From: Stenotrophomonas sp. VV52
GTDB lineage: Bacteria; Pseudomonadota; Gammaproteobacteria; Xanthomonadales; Xanthomonadaceae
DNA length: 64,000 bases
Assembly: GCF_002893095.1 (NCBI RefSeq)
Contig: NZ_KZ622864.1
Coordinates: 62,001-126,000 of the forward strand
Reading direction: 5' to 3'
Part shown: positions 17,801 through 25,693 of the stretch, piece by piece
Layout: each line of letters starts with the position of its first letter
Position numbering within the stretch: position 1 is the first letter of the stretch
The notes under the pieces: generated by a model
What the model saw: the letters and a program-made list of their open reading frames with translations, nothing else
The model's database searches: none
Told to the model about the DNA's origin: nothing
Translations under genes and position numbers: made by a program

Positions 17801-17912
17801 CCAGCGGCTGCGAGGCGATGGCCTCGGCGGAAACACGGGTGGGTTCGGCAGCAGCGGTGGTCGCGGTGACCTGCAGGGCAAGGGCGATCGAAAGGAACAG
17901 AGTGCGGCGCAT
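14856..17912 (-). CDS. TonB-dependent transducer with STN domain (Xanthomonas/Caulobacter type)
   Basis: The product has 1018 residues from the ATG at 17912, which gives a clean signal peptide (MRRTLFLSIALALQVTATTA); an in-frame ATG at 17951 would add 13 residues. An STN domain covers about residues 28-100 (PLDRALNALSRQTGLQFVYN), followed by the plug (VADFPEQNLAEALQRVPGVTIER, GLPSEYTMVSIND, AAGEEGGIAGSV) and a large barrel ending LGLRADF. The long barrel and plug motifs match the TonB-Xanth-Caul group, which often imports carbohydrates or other complex nutrients. The STN domain talks to the adjacent FecR, so ligand binding should switch on the ECF sigma factor. Confidence 0.9.
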   Translation of the reverse strand: MRRTLFLSIALALQVTATTAAAEPTRVSAEAIASQPLDRALNALSRQTGLQFVYNTQTAGNPRTPAVPAGLSADAALGRLLAGTGLRYRYLNETTVTIESDAVGTEPSSGMVMPMAVAGTDAAPLQAAATVEGVNPQNLETIQVTGSYSRSLEQAVDLKRTNIGFSDSIVATDVADFPEQNLAEALQRVPGVTIERSKGLGTKVNVRGLPSEYTMVSINDLATASGSGGRDVEFDMFASEIIQQVTVQKSPTAAGEEGGIAGSVKISTARPFDYNERKLVVSAEAAHNSISQKVDPRFAFLAADTWGDWGGLVSYSQSKRTNRTDSTSGINFRPMSRFLSASGTRGTQAQAVLARDAGVNIVNRNNTDETNLVVFQDKVGDRVYLNEQDKWGATASLQYKPSSSFSLTFDAMLGGYDATEDEYDAAAYSASSRSTLDTIHEYDATTLSEYGMVVLRDVSYTATQHEMLSKERINKTDYSQYSVAMDWKGQDWYVDAMAGYSGAEKTSDYSNLKHVAYAPSRTRWTGRSGETVPSTPGGFDMYNASDKYLFEAYETTLEKVDDDKYAAQVNVTRMLDLAFLPALRDVKFGARYTDRSKQRQYGELKITGPGPGSSAWVNTRTMADSPLQSIGDIVPGGGYTIKDLDWQQISNDYARRAFRYDGFYTPFDAGQFYQVDEKVMSVYAMTDFAFDIGHVPVTINAGARYVDTKVNSFGYHPIQRPDGSTGYTDTPVSKDGSYDDLLPSFNMTAELSQGLLLRAAASKVMMRPALTDIAYKRTASWGSYRFTDGNPELKPTYAKQWEVGLEKYLDNDALFAASYFRKNIDGVVINSLTGVVEDVAVYNANGTLNGIFDFDVYQPVNAKGSYQVDGVELVAQLPLGMFTPVLEGFGINANYTMLDSSLAGESDLGIRTPMPGLSEKTWNFTAYYENDRFDARVSYNHKDEYVESIGYDMYPIWRDAYGQMDVSIGYRITDNIKVSLKGINLTNEITSGYTMDPSFPTMYEASGRRISLGLRADF

Positions 17913-17983
17913 CGTGGGATCCAGTGAGGGAATGGCGGTGGCTTTCCCCAACTACGAGGCCGCAGTGCGCGGATCGGGCACCG

Positions 17984-19045
17984 TTATTTCGATGAATTTT
18001 TTTTGACAGCGTCGAAGCCAGGCGTCCGCATCCGCACATGGATGAGGCCGCCCTGCTGCGAGGTCTGCAATGCCGGTTGCTGGTCGAGGAAGGCGCGCAG
18101 CGAGCCAAGGTCGTCGGCGCGCAGGTTGCCGGTGATGCGCAGCATGCCGGCGTCGTCGCTGACCCGCAGGCGCTGCGTGTTGCGCCGGTTGAAGCGGTCG
18201 GCCACGTCGCGCAGTGGTTCGTCGCGGAACACCACGCGGCCCTGCCACCAGGCGGTCATGCTGGCCGCGTCTTCGTCGAGGATCTGCACGCGCTGGTCGC
18301 GGTAGTCGACCTGCGCAACCTTGCCTGCCCAGAGGTCGGCCAGCAGGCGGCCACGGCCACTGTCGCCGCGCACCTGCACCCGGCCTTCGCTGACCGCGAT
18401 GCGGGCCTGCTCACGCTGCAGCGAGACGTCGAAGGTGGTGCCGATGTCAGTCACCTTCAGCCCGCCGGCATGCACCGCGAAGGGGCGTCGGCCCGGTGCA
18501 ACCACGAAACTGGCCTGTCCGCGCTCCAGTTCCACCCGGCGCGCGAACAGGCTCATGCGCACTGACAGTTCACTGTCGGCATCGAGATGGACCAGGCTGT
18601 CGTCGCTCAGCCGGATCTGTTGCGGTTGACCGTGCGCGGCAACGTAATGGCTGGTGCGCGGCCAGGCCATCGGCGTGCCGATGCCGACCGCCATCACCAG
18701 CGCAGCGGCTGCGGCAAGGCCCGGCAAACGGCGCCTGCGACGCTGCGGCGGCGCGGTCGCAGTCGCGCCACGCACGGGCAGCTGCACCACGTTGTCGTCG
18801 GCGCTGCGCGGCACCGGCGAGGCCAGCAGGACGTCCAGGTCGTCGGGCATCGCGCGCAGCGCCTCGCCCAGCGCACCGGCGGTTTCGCTGATGGCCAGGT
18901 ACTCGCGCAGATGCTCGGGCGAGACCAGCAGCCAGTCCAGGAAGGCGCGCTGCTGCGCAGGCGACACATCGCCCTGTCGTTGCAGCGCGTGCCAGTGCGC
19001 GGCGGCCTGGGTCAGCGCGGCGGGGTGCAGCGTGGGCCCGCTCAT
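17984..19045 (-). CDS. FecR-family anti-sigma/signal-transfer protein
   Basis: The product has 353 residues. A cytoplasmic N-terminal domain (about 1-85; AAHWHALQRQGDVSPAQQRAF, FLDWLLVSPEHLREYL) is followed by one membrane helix (about 107-128), a periplasmic FecR domain (HLDADSELSVRM, FVVAPGRRPFAVHAG, VTDIGTTFDV) and a C-terminal STN-contacting region (DEPLRDVADRFNRRN). The start overlaps the sigma-factor stop by 4 nt, indicating coupled synthesis. It relays the state of the outer-membrane transducer to the ECF sigma factor. Confidence 0.92.
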   Translation of the reverse strand: MSGPTLHPAALTQAAAHWHALQRQGDVSPAQQRAFLDWLLVSPEHLREYLAISETAGALGEALRAMPDDLDVLLASPVPRSADDNVVQLPVRGATATAPPQRRRRRLPGLAAAAALVMAVGIGTPMAWPRTSHYVAAHGQPQQIRLSDDSLVHLDADSELSVRMSLFARRVELERGQASFVVAPGRRPFAVHAGGLKVTDIGTTFDVSLQREQARIAVSEGRVQVRGDSGRGRLLADLWAGKVAQVDYRDQRVQILDEDAASMTAWWQGRVVFRDEPLRDVADRFNRRNTQRLRVSDDAGMLRITGNLRADDLGSLRAFLDQQPALQTSQQGGLIHVRMRTPGFDAVKKNSSK

Positions 19046-19566
19046 CGCAGTGCCTCCTCATCGCCCATCGCGCGGCGACATACCGAGAGCCCGCGCACCA
19101 CGTGCTTTTTCACCATGTGCGGCGAGACCCCCATGCGCTCGGCGATCTGCTTGTAGCTCAGCCCGTCGCGGTACTGCATCACCAGCACCGCGCGGGTGTG
19201 TTCGGGCAGCGTTCCCAGCAGTGCCTGCAGGCGCTGGCGGCGCTGTTCGCGTTCGGCGGCGTCTTCCACGCATTCCCCGCTGGCCAGGCCCTGGCCCAGC
19301 TGTTCGATGTCCTCGATCGGCAAGGTGGCCCAGCGCCTGCGGCTGGCCTGCTCACGCGCCAGGTTCAGCGCGACGGTGAACAGATACGCCTCGGGGTTGG
19401 CGATCGACTCACCAGGCCCCGCATGCGCACGCAGCAGACGCAGATACGTCTCCTGCACCAGGTCTTCGGCGTCCTGTCGCGCCCCCCGGCGCACGAAGAA
19501 GCCCCGAAGCACCGGCGCATGTTGCTCGAACATCCGCGCCAGCCGCCCTCTTGCCTGCTCGGCCAC
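19042..19566 (-). CDS. ECF sigma factor, FecI type
   Basis: The product has 174 residues. The sigma-70 region 2 motif DAEDLVQETYLRLLR lies near residues 32-46 and region 4 (LPEHTRAVLVMQYRDGLSYKQIAERM) near 120-148. The predicted start is GTG at 19566; an internal ATG 12 codons in is less likely because region 2 needs the preceding helix. It forms a FecI/FecR/transducer set with the two downstream genes and probably drives transcription of the transducer and the PHP gene. Confidence 0.92.
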   Translation of the reverse strand: MAEQARGRLARMFEQHAPVLRGFFVRRGARQDAEDLVQETYLRLLRAHAGPGESIANPEAYLFTVALNLAREQASRRRWATLPIEDIEQLGQGLASGECVEDAAEREQRRQRLQALLGTLPEHTRAVLVMQYRDGLSYKQIAERMGVSPHMVKKHVVRGLSVCRRAMGDEEALR

Positions 19567-19612
19567 TGTGCCGCCCCACCCCTGAAGTGCGGCGCAAGGT
19601 AAGCGCTGCGTG

Positions 19613-20779
19613 TTACGGGGTCGTGACGGCGGCGCGCAGGGTGAACACGGTGATTTCCGACGGCACGCCGATGCGTGCCGCGAAGCCCGGCCACAATCCG
19701 GCGCCGTTGCTTACGTACAACGTCATTCCGTTCACTTCATAGCGGCCCGAGACGTAGCCGCCATTGGCGCGCTTCACCAACTGATCCATGCCGACGATGT
19801 GCCCGCCATGGGTGTGTCCGGACAGCTGCAGCTTCACGCCCTGCGCGGCGTTGGCCACCGCTTCGCTGGGACGATGGTCAAGCAGGATCACTGGCGCCTT
19901 GGGATCTGCACCGTTCAGGGCGGCCTTCATGTCCGGCATCGGCAGGCCGTAACGCGCGGCCACCGGATCGGTGACACCGGCGATGGTGAGCGACGCGCCG
20001 TTGCGGGTGACCTGGGTATGGCTGTTCTCGAGTACCGTCATGCCCAGGCCGCGGAAGGCCTGCATCCACTGCGCATACTGGCCGTAGTACTCATGGTTGC
20101 CGGTGATGGCGATTACGCCGTCGGGGGCCTGCAGCTGGCCCAGCGAGCGCACGTCGTTGGCGCGCGCGCGCACGCTGCCGTCGACCAGGTCGCCGGTGAT
20201 CACCACGAGGTCCGGCTTCAACGCGTTGCTTTCGGCCACCACCTGGGCGACCCAGTCACCGGTGAGCAGGCGGCTGGCGTGGATGTCGGTGAGCTGCAGT
20301 ACCCGGTAGCCGTCGAATGCCGCCGGCAACCCGGCGATCGCGACATCAACCTGCCGCACCTGCGGCACCGCCATGCCCTGCTGCACGCCGTAAATGCCGA
20401 GCGCCAGGGCCAGCACACCTGCGGCCGGACGCAGCCAGCTGCGACGCAATGCGTCGGCAATGCGCGGCTGGCGCAGCAGGCGCGCAAGCAACAGCAGGAT
20501 ATCCAGCGCGAGAAGGAAGACCGCGACCAGCAGCAGCGCGGTGAAGCCACTGGCCAGGGTGGCGATGGCGACCTTCGGAATTTCCGGCGAGGCCATGGTG
20601 CCGGCGAACCGGGCCACGATCCGGTGGTGCAGCGCCAAGGCCAGCACCAGCAGGCCCAGCGGACCCCGCACCGACACCGGCACCCGCAACGGCCAGATCA
20701 GCCGCCACACCACGTACAACGCAAGCACTACTCCAACAACACTCAGCACAGGCAGTTCCAGGTTCAATGGGGGACGCAC
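19613..20779 (-). CDS. Membrane-anchored calcineurin-like metallophosphoesterase
   Basis: The product has 388 residues. Four or so hydrophobic segments fill the first 150 residues; the rest is a YaeI/YkuE-like phosphoesterase with its full metal set: LTDIHAS, ITGDLVDG, GNHEYY and LSGHTHGG. The start is a GTG at 20779 in my reading. The gene is 46 bp upstream of the ECF sigma gene on the same strand and could share its transcript. Relatives act on phosphatidylglycerol- or lipid-A-type phosphoesters; the substrate here is unknown. Confidence 0.85.
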   Translation of the reverse strand: MRPPLNLELPVLSVVGVVLALYVVWRLIWPLRVPVSVRGPLGLLVLALALHHRIVARFAGTMASPEIPKVAIATLASGFTALLLVAVFLLALDILLLLARLLRQPRIADALRRSWLRPAAGVLALALGIYGVQQGMAVPQVRQVDVAIAGLPAAFDGYRVLQLTDIHASRLLTGDWVAQVVAESNALKPDLVVITGDLVDGSVRARANDVRSLGQLQAPDGVIAITGNHEYYGQYAQWMQAFRGLGMTVLENSHTQVTRNGASLTIAGVTDPVAARYGLPMPDMKAALNGADPKAPVILLDHRPSEAVANAAQGVKLQLSGHTHGGHIVGMDQLVKRANGGYVSGRYEVNGMTLYVSNGAGLWPGFAARIGVPSEITVFTLRAAVTTP

Positions 20780-20862
20780 GGTCGCCCGCGGCGATCATGC
20801 AGCGCACCATCTTTGCCCAAGTTGATTGCCGCTGCCACCGCATGCGGATGGAAAGGTGGGTT

Positions 20863-21282
20863 TCAGCGCTTGGCCTTGGTGGCATTGAACGCCACCGCCG
20901 CTTTGATGAGCGCCTTCAGCGCCGCCTCGTTGATCTTGCCGCCCTCGTGCACATCGATGGCACGGCGGGTATTGCCGTCCAGGCTCGCATTGAACAGCCC
21001 GGCCGGATCGGGCAGCGCGGCACCGTGGGCGAAGGTCATCTTGACCGCTGCCTTGTAGGTCTCGCCGGTGCACAGGATGCCGTTGTGCTCCCACACCGGC
21101 ACACCGCGCCACTTCACCGTCTCCATGACGTCGGGCACGGCCTTGTGGATGACATTGCGGATTTTCGCCAGGGTGGCACCACGCCAGTCGTCCAGCGCCG
21201 CGATTTTCGCGTCGATCTGGCTGGCGGCGTCGACAGGTTCGGGAGTGAGGATCGGTTTGCTGCTGGCGGAAGCACGGGGCAT
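20863..21282 (-). CDS. DUF1801 (YdhG-like) family protein
   Basis: The product has 139 residues. The core pattern DWRGATLAKIRNVIHKAVPDVMETVKWRGVPVWEHNGILC is that of DUF1801 proteins, which have a CyaY-like alpha/beta fold and no proven activity. The ATG at 21282 was chosen because longer in-frame extensions run into the neighbouring gene's coding sequence. It is separated from a second DUF1801 gene (21315-21743) by 32 bp on the same strand. Confidence 0.8.
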   Translation of the reverse strand: MPRASASSKPILTPEPVDAASQIDAKIAALDDWRGATLAKIRNVIHKAVPDVMETVKWRGVPVWEHNGILCTGETYKAAVKMTFAHGAALPDPAGLFNASLDGNTRRAIDVHEGGKINEAALKALIKAAVAFNATKAKR

Positions 21283-21314
21283 GGCGGTGTCCTGGCAATA
21301 GCGGATGGCAGGCG

Positions 21315-21743
21315 CTACATGCGCTCGCCGGGAAGCCGGCTGGCCTGCTTCACCCAGCGGGTGAACTGGGCCATGTCCAGCGGGATGTCCTCGAACACGT
21401 GCAGGTAGCGGGTGTCCTGGCTCTTGGAGGATTCCGGCGGCATCGGGTCGAGCGACGCGCCCCGGAAGAACGCGACTTTGATGTAGCGCGCGTAGCAGTG
21501 CATGCTGAGGAACCAACCGTCCTTGCCTTCGGCGGCGTACAGCGGCGAGTTCCATTTCACTGCCTTGCGCAGGTTGGGGACCGCAGCTACGACCAGGGCG
21601 TCGAGTTGTCGGGCGCTTTCCTGCTTCCAGCCGGGCACCGCTGATATCCAGGCCTGCACCGGGGCGTCGCCATCGCCTTTGGGGATCTGGGGATTGCCGC
21701 CGGCGAGCAGGCGCGGAGATGTGGCGGTGTTGGAGGTGGCCAT
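21315..21743 (-). CDS. DUF1801 family protein, second copy
   Basis: The product has 142 residues with the DUF1801 features AVPNLRKAVKWNSPLYAAEGKDGWF and a C-terminal RYLHVFEDIPLD. It is clearly diverged from the downstream copy (below about 30 percent identity by eye), so this is an old duplication or a functional pair rather than a recent tandem copy. The function is unknown. A REP palindrome lies just upstream. Confidence 0.8.
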   Translation of the reverse strand: MATSNTATSPRLLAGGNPQIPKGDGDAPVQAWISAVPGWKQESARQLDALVVAAVPNLRKAVKWNSPLYAAEGKDGWFLSMHCYARYIKVAFFRGASLDPMPPESSKSQDTRYLHVFEDIPLDMAQFTRWVKQASRLPGERM

Positions 21744-21755
21744 CTGGATCGCCTC

Positions 21756-21778
21756 AGCCGGGCAGAGCCCGGCTCTAC
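21756..21778 (-). repeat. GTAG-type REP palindrome (SMAG-like), copy 3
   Basis: AGCCGGGC (21756-21763), AGA loop, GCCCGGCT (21767-21774), CTAC (21775-21778). The architecture matches copy 1 with compensated changes in both arms, so the hairpin rather than the primary sequence is conserved. Confidence 0.75.
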
Positions 21779-21824
21779 GGGTCCATAGTGCCTGAACGGA
21801 CGCCCAAGTCGACCGGTAATGGAC

Positions 21825-21867
21825 TTGATCCGGGCGGGGATAAGACCTATAAATGAGCGACCACTCA
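21825..21867 (+). promoter_or_regulatory. Promoter and overlapping operator of the TetR gene
   Basis: TTGATC (21825-21830) and TATAAA (21848-21853) are separated by exactly 17 bp. Immediately downstream, covering the expected transcription start, is the imperfect dyad TGAGCGACCACTCA (21854-21867). This is a textbook arrangement for autorepression by a TetR-family dimer. The TTG start codon of the regulator follows at 21881. Confidence 0.65.
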
Positions 21868-21880
21868 GCTAATTACTTCC

Positions 21881-22450
21881 TTGGCCCGCCCGCTCAGCGA
21901 CGCAAAACGTACCGCCATCCTGGATGCTGCCGCCCGACTGGTGGCTGCGCAGGGCGTGGGTGCGTCGACCGCGCAGATCGCCAAGGCGGCCAAGGTGGCT
22001 GAAGGCACGGTGTTCACGTACTTCGAGACCAAGGACGTACTGCTCAACGCGCTGTTCGTGCGGTTGGAAGAGCGCCTGGCGCTGGCGGTGGCCGGTACCT
22101 TCCCGGCTGACGCCGAGGTCCGCGGGCAGCTGCTGCATGTGTGGAAGGCGTTGCTGGTCTGGGGCGCGGCGCATCCGGTGGACCGCATGGCGCTGCGCCA
22201 GCTCAAGGTGTCCGAGCGGATCACCGACTGCACCCGCACCCATTGCGCCGGCCTGTTCGGCACCACCCTGCAGACCCTGGAAGCGAGCCTGGCCCGGTAC
22301 GTGGATCCGGAGCGGCTGTCGTTCTATCTGGGCCGGGTGCTGATCACCCTGCTCGAAACCACGCTGGAAGCCATGGCGGCCCAGCCGGAACAACGCGAGG
22401 TCCTGCAGCAGGCGGGCTTCGACCTGTTCTGGAAGGGCATTCAACGTTGA
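21881..22450 (+). CDS. TetR/AcrR-family transcriptional regulator
   Basis: The product has 189 residues. The N-terminal HTH (RTAILDAAARLVAAQGVGASTAQIAKAAKVAEGTVFTYFETKDVLLNALF) is complete; the C-terminal ligand domain is unassigned. The start is TTG, the only start codon in frame that keeps the HTH intact, and no obvious Shine-Dalgarno precedes it. The predicted 5' leader is only about 20 nt. It lies 61 bp upstream of a metallo-beta-lactamase-fold gene with a perfect palindrome between them, so that gene is its likely target besides itself. Confidence 0.88.
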   Translation: MARPLSDAKRTAILDAAARLVAAQGVGASTAQIAKAAKVAEGTVFTYFETKDVLLNALFVRLEERLALAVAGTFPADAEVRGQLLHVWKALLVWGAAHPVDRMALRQLKVSERITDCTRTHCAGLFGTTLQTLEASLARYVDPERLSFYLGRVLITLLETTLEAMAAQPEQREVLQQAGFDLFWKGIQR

Positions 22451-22466
22451 TGTTTTGTGTTTTTAA

Positions 22467-22486
22467 GTGAGTGCTTACGCACTCAC
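22467..22486 (+). promoter_or_regulatory. Perfect palindrome between tetR and the MBL-fold gene, candidate TetR operator
   Basis: GTGAGTGC-TTAC-GCACTCAC has perfect 8-bp arms. The half-site TGAGTG/CACTCA is shared with the dyad at the tetR promoter (TGAGCG/CACTCA), though the spacing differs (6 versus 2 bp). It ends 25 bp before the downstream start codon. No T-run follows, so it is not an intrinsic terminator. Confidence 0.55.
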
Positions 22487-22511
22487 CTACCTCGCCAGCC
22501 TCTGGAGACGC

Positions 22512-23627
22512 ATGCGCATTCTGTCCTTTCTCGCTGTCGCCTTCGCCCTTGCCATTCTGATCGGGATGACCCTTAAAGTGCCTATCGCCTCCTACCAAAC
22601 GTCGCCGCAGCGTGCGGACGACCAGTTCACCAACGTCGTGGCCAAGCCCAGGGAATCGCTGGGCGCCACGATCAAGCTGTTTTGGGAATTCTTCTTCAAC
22701 CGCCCGTCCGGCACGGTGCCGGACGTCGCCACGCCGGTACGTGCGCTCACCGCGCAGGCGCTGGCCGAGGCCCCGGACCGCAGCGTGTACCGGTTGGGCC
22801 ACTCGACCCTGCTGATCAAGCTGCGTGGTGGCTGGTGGCTTACCGACCCGGTGTTCTCGGAGCGCGCATCGCCGTTCCAGTGGATCGGACCGAAGCGCTT
22901 CCATGCCCCGCCGATCGCGCTGGAAGACCTGCCGCCGATCCGCGGCGTGCTGCTCTCGCACGACCACTACGACCACCTGGACCGCGCCACGGTGAAGTTC
23001 CTGGCCAGCCGCGTGGGCGTGTTCCTCACCCCGCTGGGCGTGGGCGACCGCCTGGTCGACTGGGGCGTATCGCGCGACAAGGTGCGCCAGTTCGACTGGT
23101 GGCAGGAAACCGAGGTGGACGGCGTGCGCTTCGCACTCACCCCCACCCAGCATTTCTCCGGCCGCGGGCTGCGCGACGGCAACAAGACGCTGTGGGGCTC
23201 GTGGGTCATCATCGACAACGACCTGCGCGTGTTCTTCAGCGGCGACTCCGGCTACTTCGACGGCTTCAGGAAGATCGGTGAGCGCTACGGGCCGTTCGAC
23301 GTGGCGTTCGTTGAGACCGGTGCCTACGACGCCAAGTGGCCCTACGTGCACATGCAGCCCGAGCAGACCGTGCAGGCCCACCAGGACCTGCGCGGCAAGT
23401 GGCTGGTGCCGATCCACAACGGTACCTTCGACCTGGCCATGCACCGCTGGGAAGAACCGTTCGAGCGCGTCAGCGCGCTGGCGGCGCAGCGTAGTATCGC
23501 CCTGTCCACGCCGGAAATGGGCGAACGCCTTGACCTGGCCGCACCGCATGCCGGCACGCCGTGGTGGCGGGCGATGAAGGCCGAGGCAGAGGCGCGCCGG
23601 AACACGCCGATTGCAAGCGCGCAGTAA
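22512..23627 (+). CDS. MBL-fold metallo-hydrolase (NAPE-PLD/UlaG-like), membrane-anchored
   Basis: The product has 371 residues. An N-terminal hydrophobic segment (RILSFLAVAFALAILIGM) acts as signal or anchor. The metal-binding HxHxDH motif is LSHDHYDHLD; further ligands are likely in PTQHFSGRG, FSGDSGYFDG and PIHNGTFDL. The family includes N-acyl-phosphatidylethanolamine phospholipase D and related lipid hydrolases. The ATG at 22512 has TGGAG 6 nt upstream; a longer frame from 22467 would begin inside the operator palindrome. The likely regulator is the adjacent TetR protein. Confidence 0.85.
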   Translation: MRILSFLAVAFALAILIGMTLKVPIASYQTSPQRADDQFTNVVAKPRESLGATIKLFWEFFFNRPSGTVPDVATPVRALTAQALAEAPDRSVYRLGHSTLLIKLRGGWWLTDPVFSERASPFQWIGPKRFHAPPIALEDLPPIRGVLLSHDHYDHLDRATVKFLASRVGVFLTPLGVGDRLVDWGVSRDKVRQFDWWQETEVDGVRFALTPTQHFSGRGLRDGNKTLWGSWVIIDNDLRVFFSGDSGYFDGFRKIGERYGPFDVAFVETGAYDAKWPYVHMQPEQTVQAHQDLRGKWLVPIHNGTFDLAMHRWEEPFERVSALAAQRSIALSTPEMGERLDLAAPHAGTPWWRAMKAEAEARRNTPIASAQ

Positions 23628-23671
23628 GCGACAGGACAGAGGCGGATCCGGGCCGCACGGTATCATTGCGC

Positions 23672-25675
23672 ATGCCTGCCGTGCCTTCCCCCGCCGCCTA
23701 TACCCTGCCGTTGAGCGAAACCGCACTGCGCGCGTTTCTGGACACCGGCGCGATTCCAGTGACCGCGCTGGAGCGCGCCGGGCTGTTTGCCGCCGCGCTC
23801 TGCCAACAGCGCCCGCATCATCCGGCTGCGCTGACCCGGTTGCTCGATGACGCCTGCGCGCTCTTCGTGGCGCAGCCGGAGGCAGCCGCGGGGCAGTTCC
23901 AGACGGTACGGGCGGCCTTGCCGCTTGACCCCCTCGCCTGGCTGCACGCCCTGGCCGCGCAGGGCGTGGTGCTGGGCCCGGACGCAGTGGTGGCGCGCTA
24001 CGCGCAGGCCTCGCCCGACGCCTATCCGGTGGATGCATTCCAGGCCGACAGCCAGGTCACCTTGGAGCCGCACACACTGCGCTTTGCCACCGAAGTTGCG
24101 TATGCCGAAGAAGGCCACGTGGCCGACGACCGCCTGCGCGCACCCGCGTTCGTAGAGCGGACGCATTCCTATACCCAGGAACAGGCGCGTGCGCTTCGCG
24201 CGATCATCGCCAACGATGACGAGCACATCGACCTGGACGCCTACGCCGGCGCCGGCAAGACCCACCTGATCCTGCAGCTGCTCGACAGCGGCGCGCGCCG
24301 CTACACCTACATCGCCCCGCGGGCCGGCCAGGTACAGGCCTTCCGACAGCGGCTCAGCGCCGCACTGCCGGTCCAGGTGGTCTCGCAGATCGCATTCGCC
24401 AACCACGTCGCCGGTGACGCGTTCCGCCGGGGCCTGCTGCGTACCGCCTGGCGACCCGTGTTCCAGATCAGCAAGCACGCGCTGCGCGACATCGCCGCGC
24501 GCATCGAGCTGCAATCCATCGGCTCTTTCGCGCCCGCCAGCGTACTGCGCATCGCGCTGGAAGGCATTGCCACCTGGTGCCGTTCGACGACCCTGCAGCT
24601 TGCGCCGCGCCACTTTGCGCGCGCGGTGCCGTGGACGGTGATCGACAGCGCTGCGCTGCTGGCGGCCGCCGAGCACGTGTGGCGCAGCATGTTCGACCCG
24701 CAGCTGCAGCGCCATGCGCTGCTCAGCGTTAACGTGGACCACATCGGCAAATGGCTGGCGTTGCACCAGGTCAGCGTGCCCGCCAGCTGGGGCACGCTGC
24801 TGATCGACGAAGGCCACGACCTCAGCCCGGCGTGGAAAGCCCTGCTTTCCAGCTACGAAGGCGCGGTGATCAGCCTGGGCGATCCCAACCAGCGCCTGGT
24901 CGGTCACGCGCCGCGCTTTGCCACCGGCATGACGCTGGAGATCGACCAGTCGGTCCGCCAGGGACGCCTGGTGGAAAAGCTGGTCAACGAGACGCTGGCG
25001 CTGGATCCCGGAAACCGCTACGAAGCGCCGTTCGTCGGCTCGGCGGACCAGCCGACGCTGTCCAGCACCTACAGCGCGTGGAGCGACGTACCGGTCTCTG
25101 GCGCGCGCATTTATGGCAGCCCATGGCGGCTGCTGGAAGAAGCGCAGCGACTGGCCGCAGCGGGGGCTGCTTTCTCCATCCACCCCGATTCGTTGGCCAC
25201 GCTGGGCCGCGAGGTTACGCGTGGCGCGGAAGCCTATCGCGAGCTCACCGCACACGGTGGCAGCAGCCAGCGGTGGGAAGACCTGCTGGTCGAGTGCGAG
25301 GAACAGGACCTGACGCAGATCCCGCGCATGTTCATGCGCGGCTACAACCGCGAACGGTTCGTGGAACTCACCGGGCGCCTGCTGCCCTTCCACGACGCAG
25401 CGTTGCAACTGATGCTGGTGGAGCACGCGAAGAATGCCGAGTTCGCCAGCGTGGCGATGTCGCGCTGCTGCTTCCGTACCGGCTTCACCCGCCAGTACGC
25501 ACACAACCCGGTGCGCGCGGCATACACCGCGATGACCCGCGGCACCCGCCAGTTGTGGCTGCCGGGCGATGCGCTGGAAGAGCTGCAGCTCAGCATGCAG
25601 CGCTATCACGAGCGCCGCACCGAACAGCGCCGCAGCAAGGCGGCGCCACCGGGTCGACCGTACAGGGGCGGCTGA
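23672..25675 (+). CDS. Orphan superfamily 1 (UvrD/Rep-like) helicase/ATPase
   Basis: The product has 667 residues. About 165 residues without recognised motifs precede a Q-like motif (SYTQEQARALRAI), Walker A with Lys196 (AYAGAGKTH), Walker B with Asp379-Glu380 (LLIDEGHDLS), motif III (SLGDPNQRLVG) and a C-terminal motif VI-like HNPVRAAYTAMTRGTRQLW. SF1 enzymes translocate on single-stranded DNA. No nuclease domain or partner gene is visible, so it is not AddAB or RecBCD. The start at 23672 gives the first complete N-terminus after the MBL gene stop. The cellular role is unknown. Confidence 0.78.
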   Translation: MPAVPSPAAYTLPLSETALRAFLDTGAIPVTALERAGLFAAALCQQRPHHPAALTRLLDDACALFVAQPEAAAGQFQTVRAALPLDPLAWLHALAAQGVVLGPDAVVARYAQASPDAYPVDAFQADSQVTLEPHTLRFATEVAYAEEGHVADDRLRAPAFVERTHSYTQEQARALRAIIANDDEHIDLDAYAGAGKTHLILQLLDSGARRYTYIAPRAGQVQAFRQRLSAALPVQVVSQIAFANHVAGDAFRRGLLRTAWRPVFQISKHALRDIAARIELQSIGSFAPASVLRIALEGIATWCRSTTLQLAPRHFARAVPWTVIDSAALLAAAEHVWRSMFDPQLQRHALLSVNVDHIGKWLALHQVSVPASWGTLLIDEGHDLSPAWKALLSSYEGAVISLGDPNQRLVGHAPRFATGMTLEIDQSVRQGRLVEKLVNETLALDPGNRYEAPFVGSADQPTLSSTYSAWSDVPVSGARIYGSPWRLLEEAQRLAAAGAAFSIHPDSLATLGREVTRGAEAYRELTAHGGSSQRWEDLLVECEEQDLTQIPRMFMRGYNRERFVELTGRLLPFHDAALQLMLVEHAKNAEFASVAMSRCCFRTGFTRQYAHNPVRAAYTAMTRGTRQLWLPGDALEELQLSMQRYHERRTEQRRSKAAPPGRPYRGG

Positions 25676-25693
25676 GCCGCGCCTGCGGCTCAG
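25672..25693. repeat. Perfect hairpin spanning the two convergent stop codons
   Basis: CTGAGCCGC (25672-25680), loop GCCT, GCGGCTCAG (25685-25693). It contains the helicase stop (25673-25675) and the sulfatase stop (25690-25692). It may be a bidirectional mRNA 3' end, but there is no adjacent T-run on either strand. Confidence 0.6.

Noticed and set aside
14856..19566. Ferric-citrate (Fec) uptake system
   Set aside because: The transducer has a much larger barrel of the Xanthomonas/Caulobacter group, no fecBCDE transporter is present, and a PHP phosphoesterase is the companion gene.
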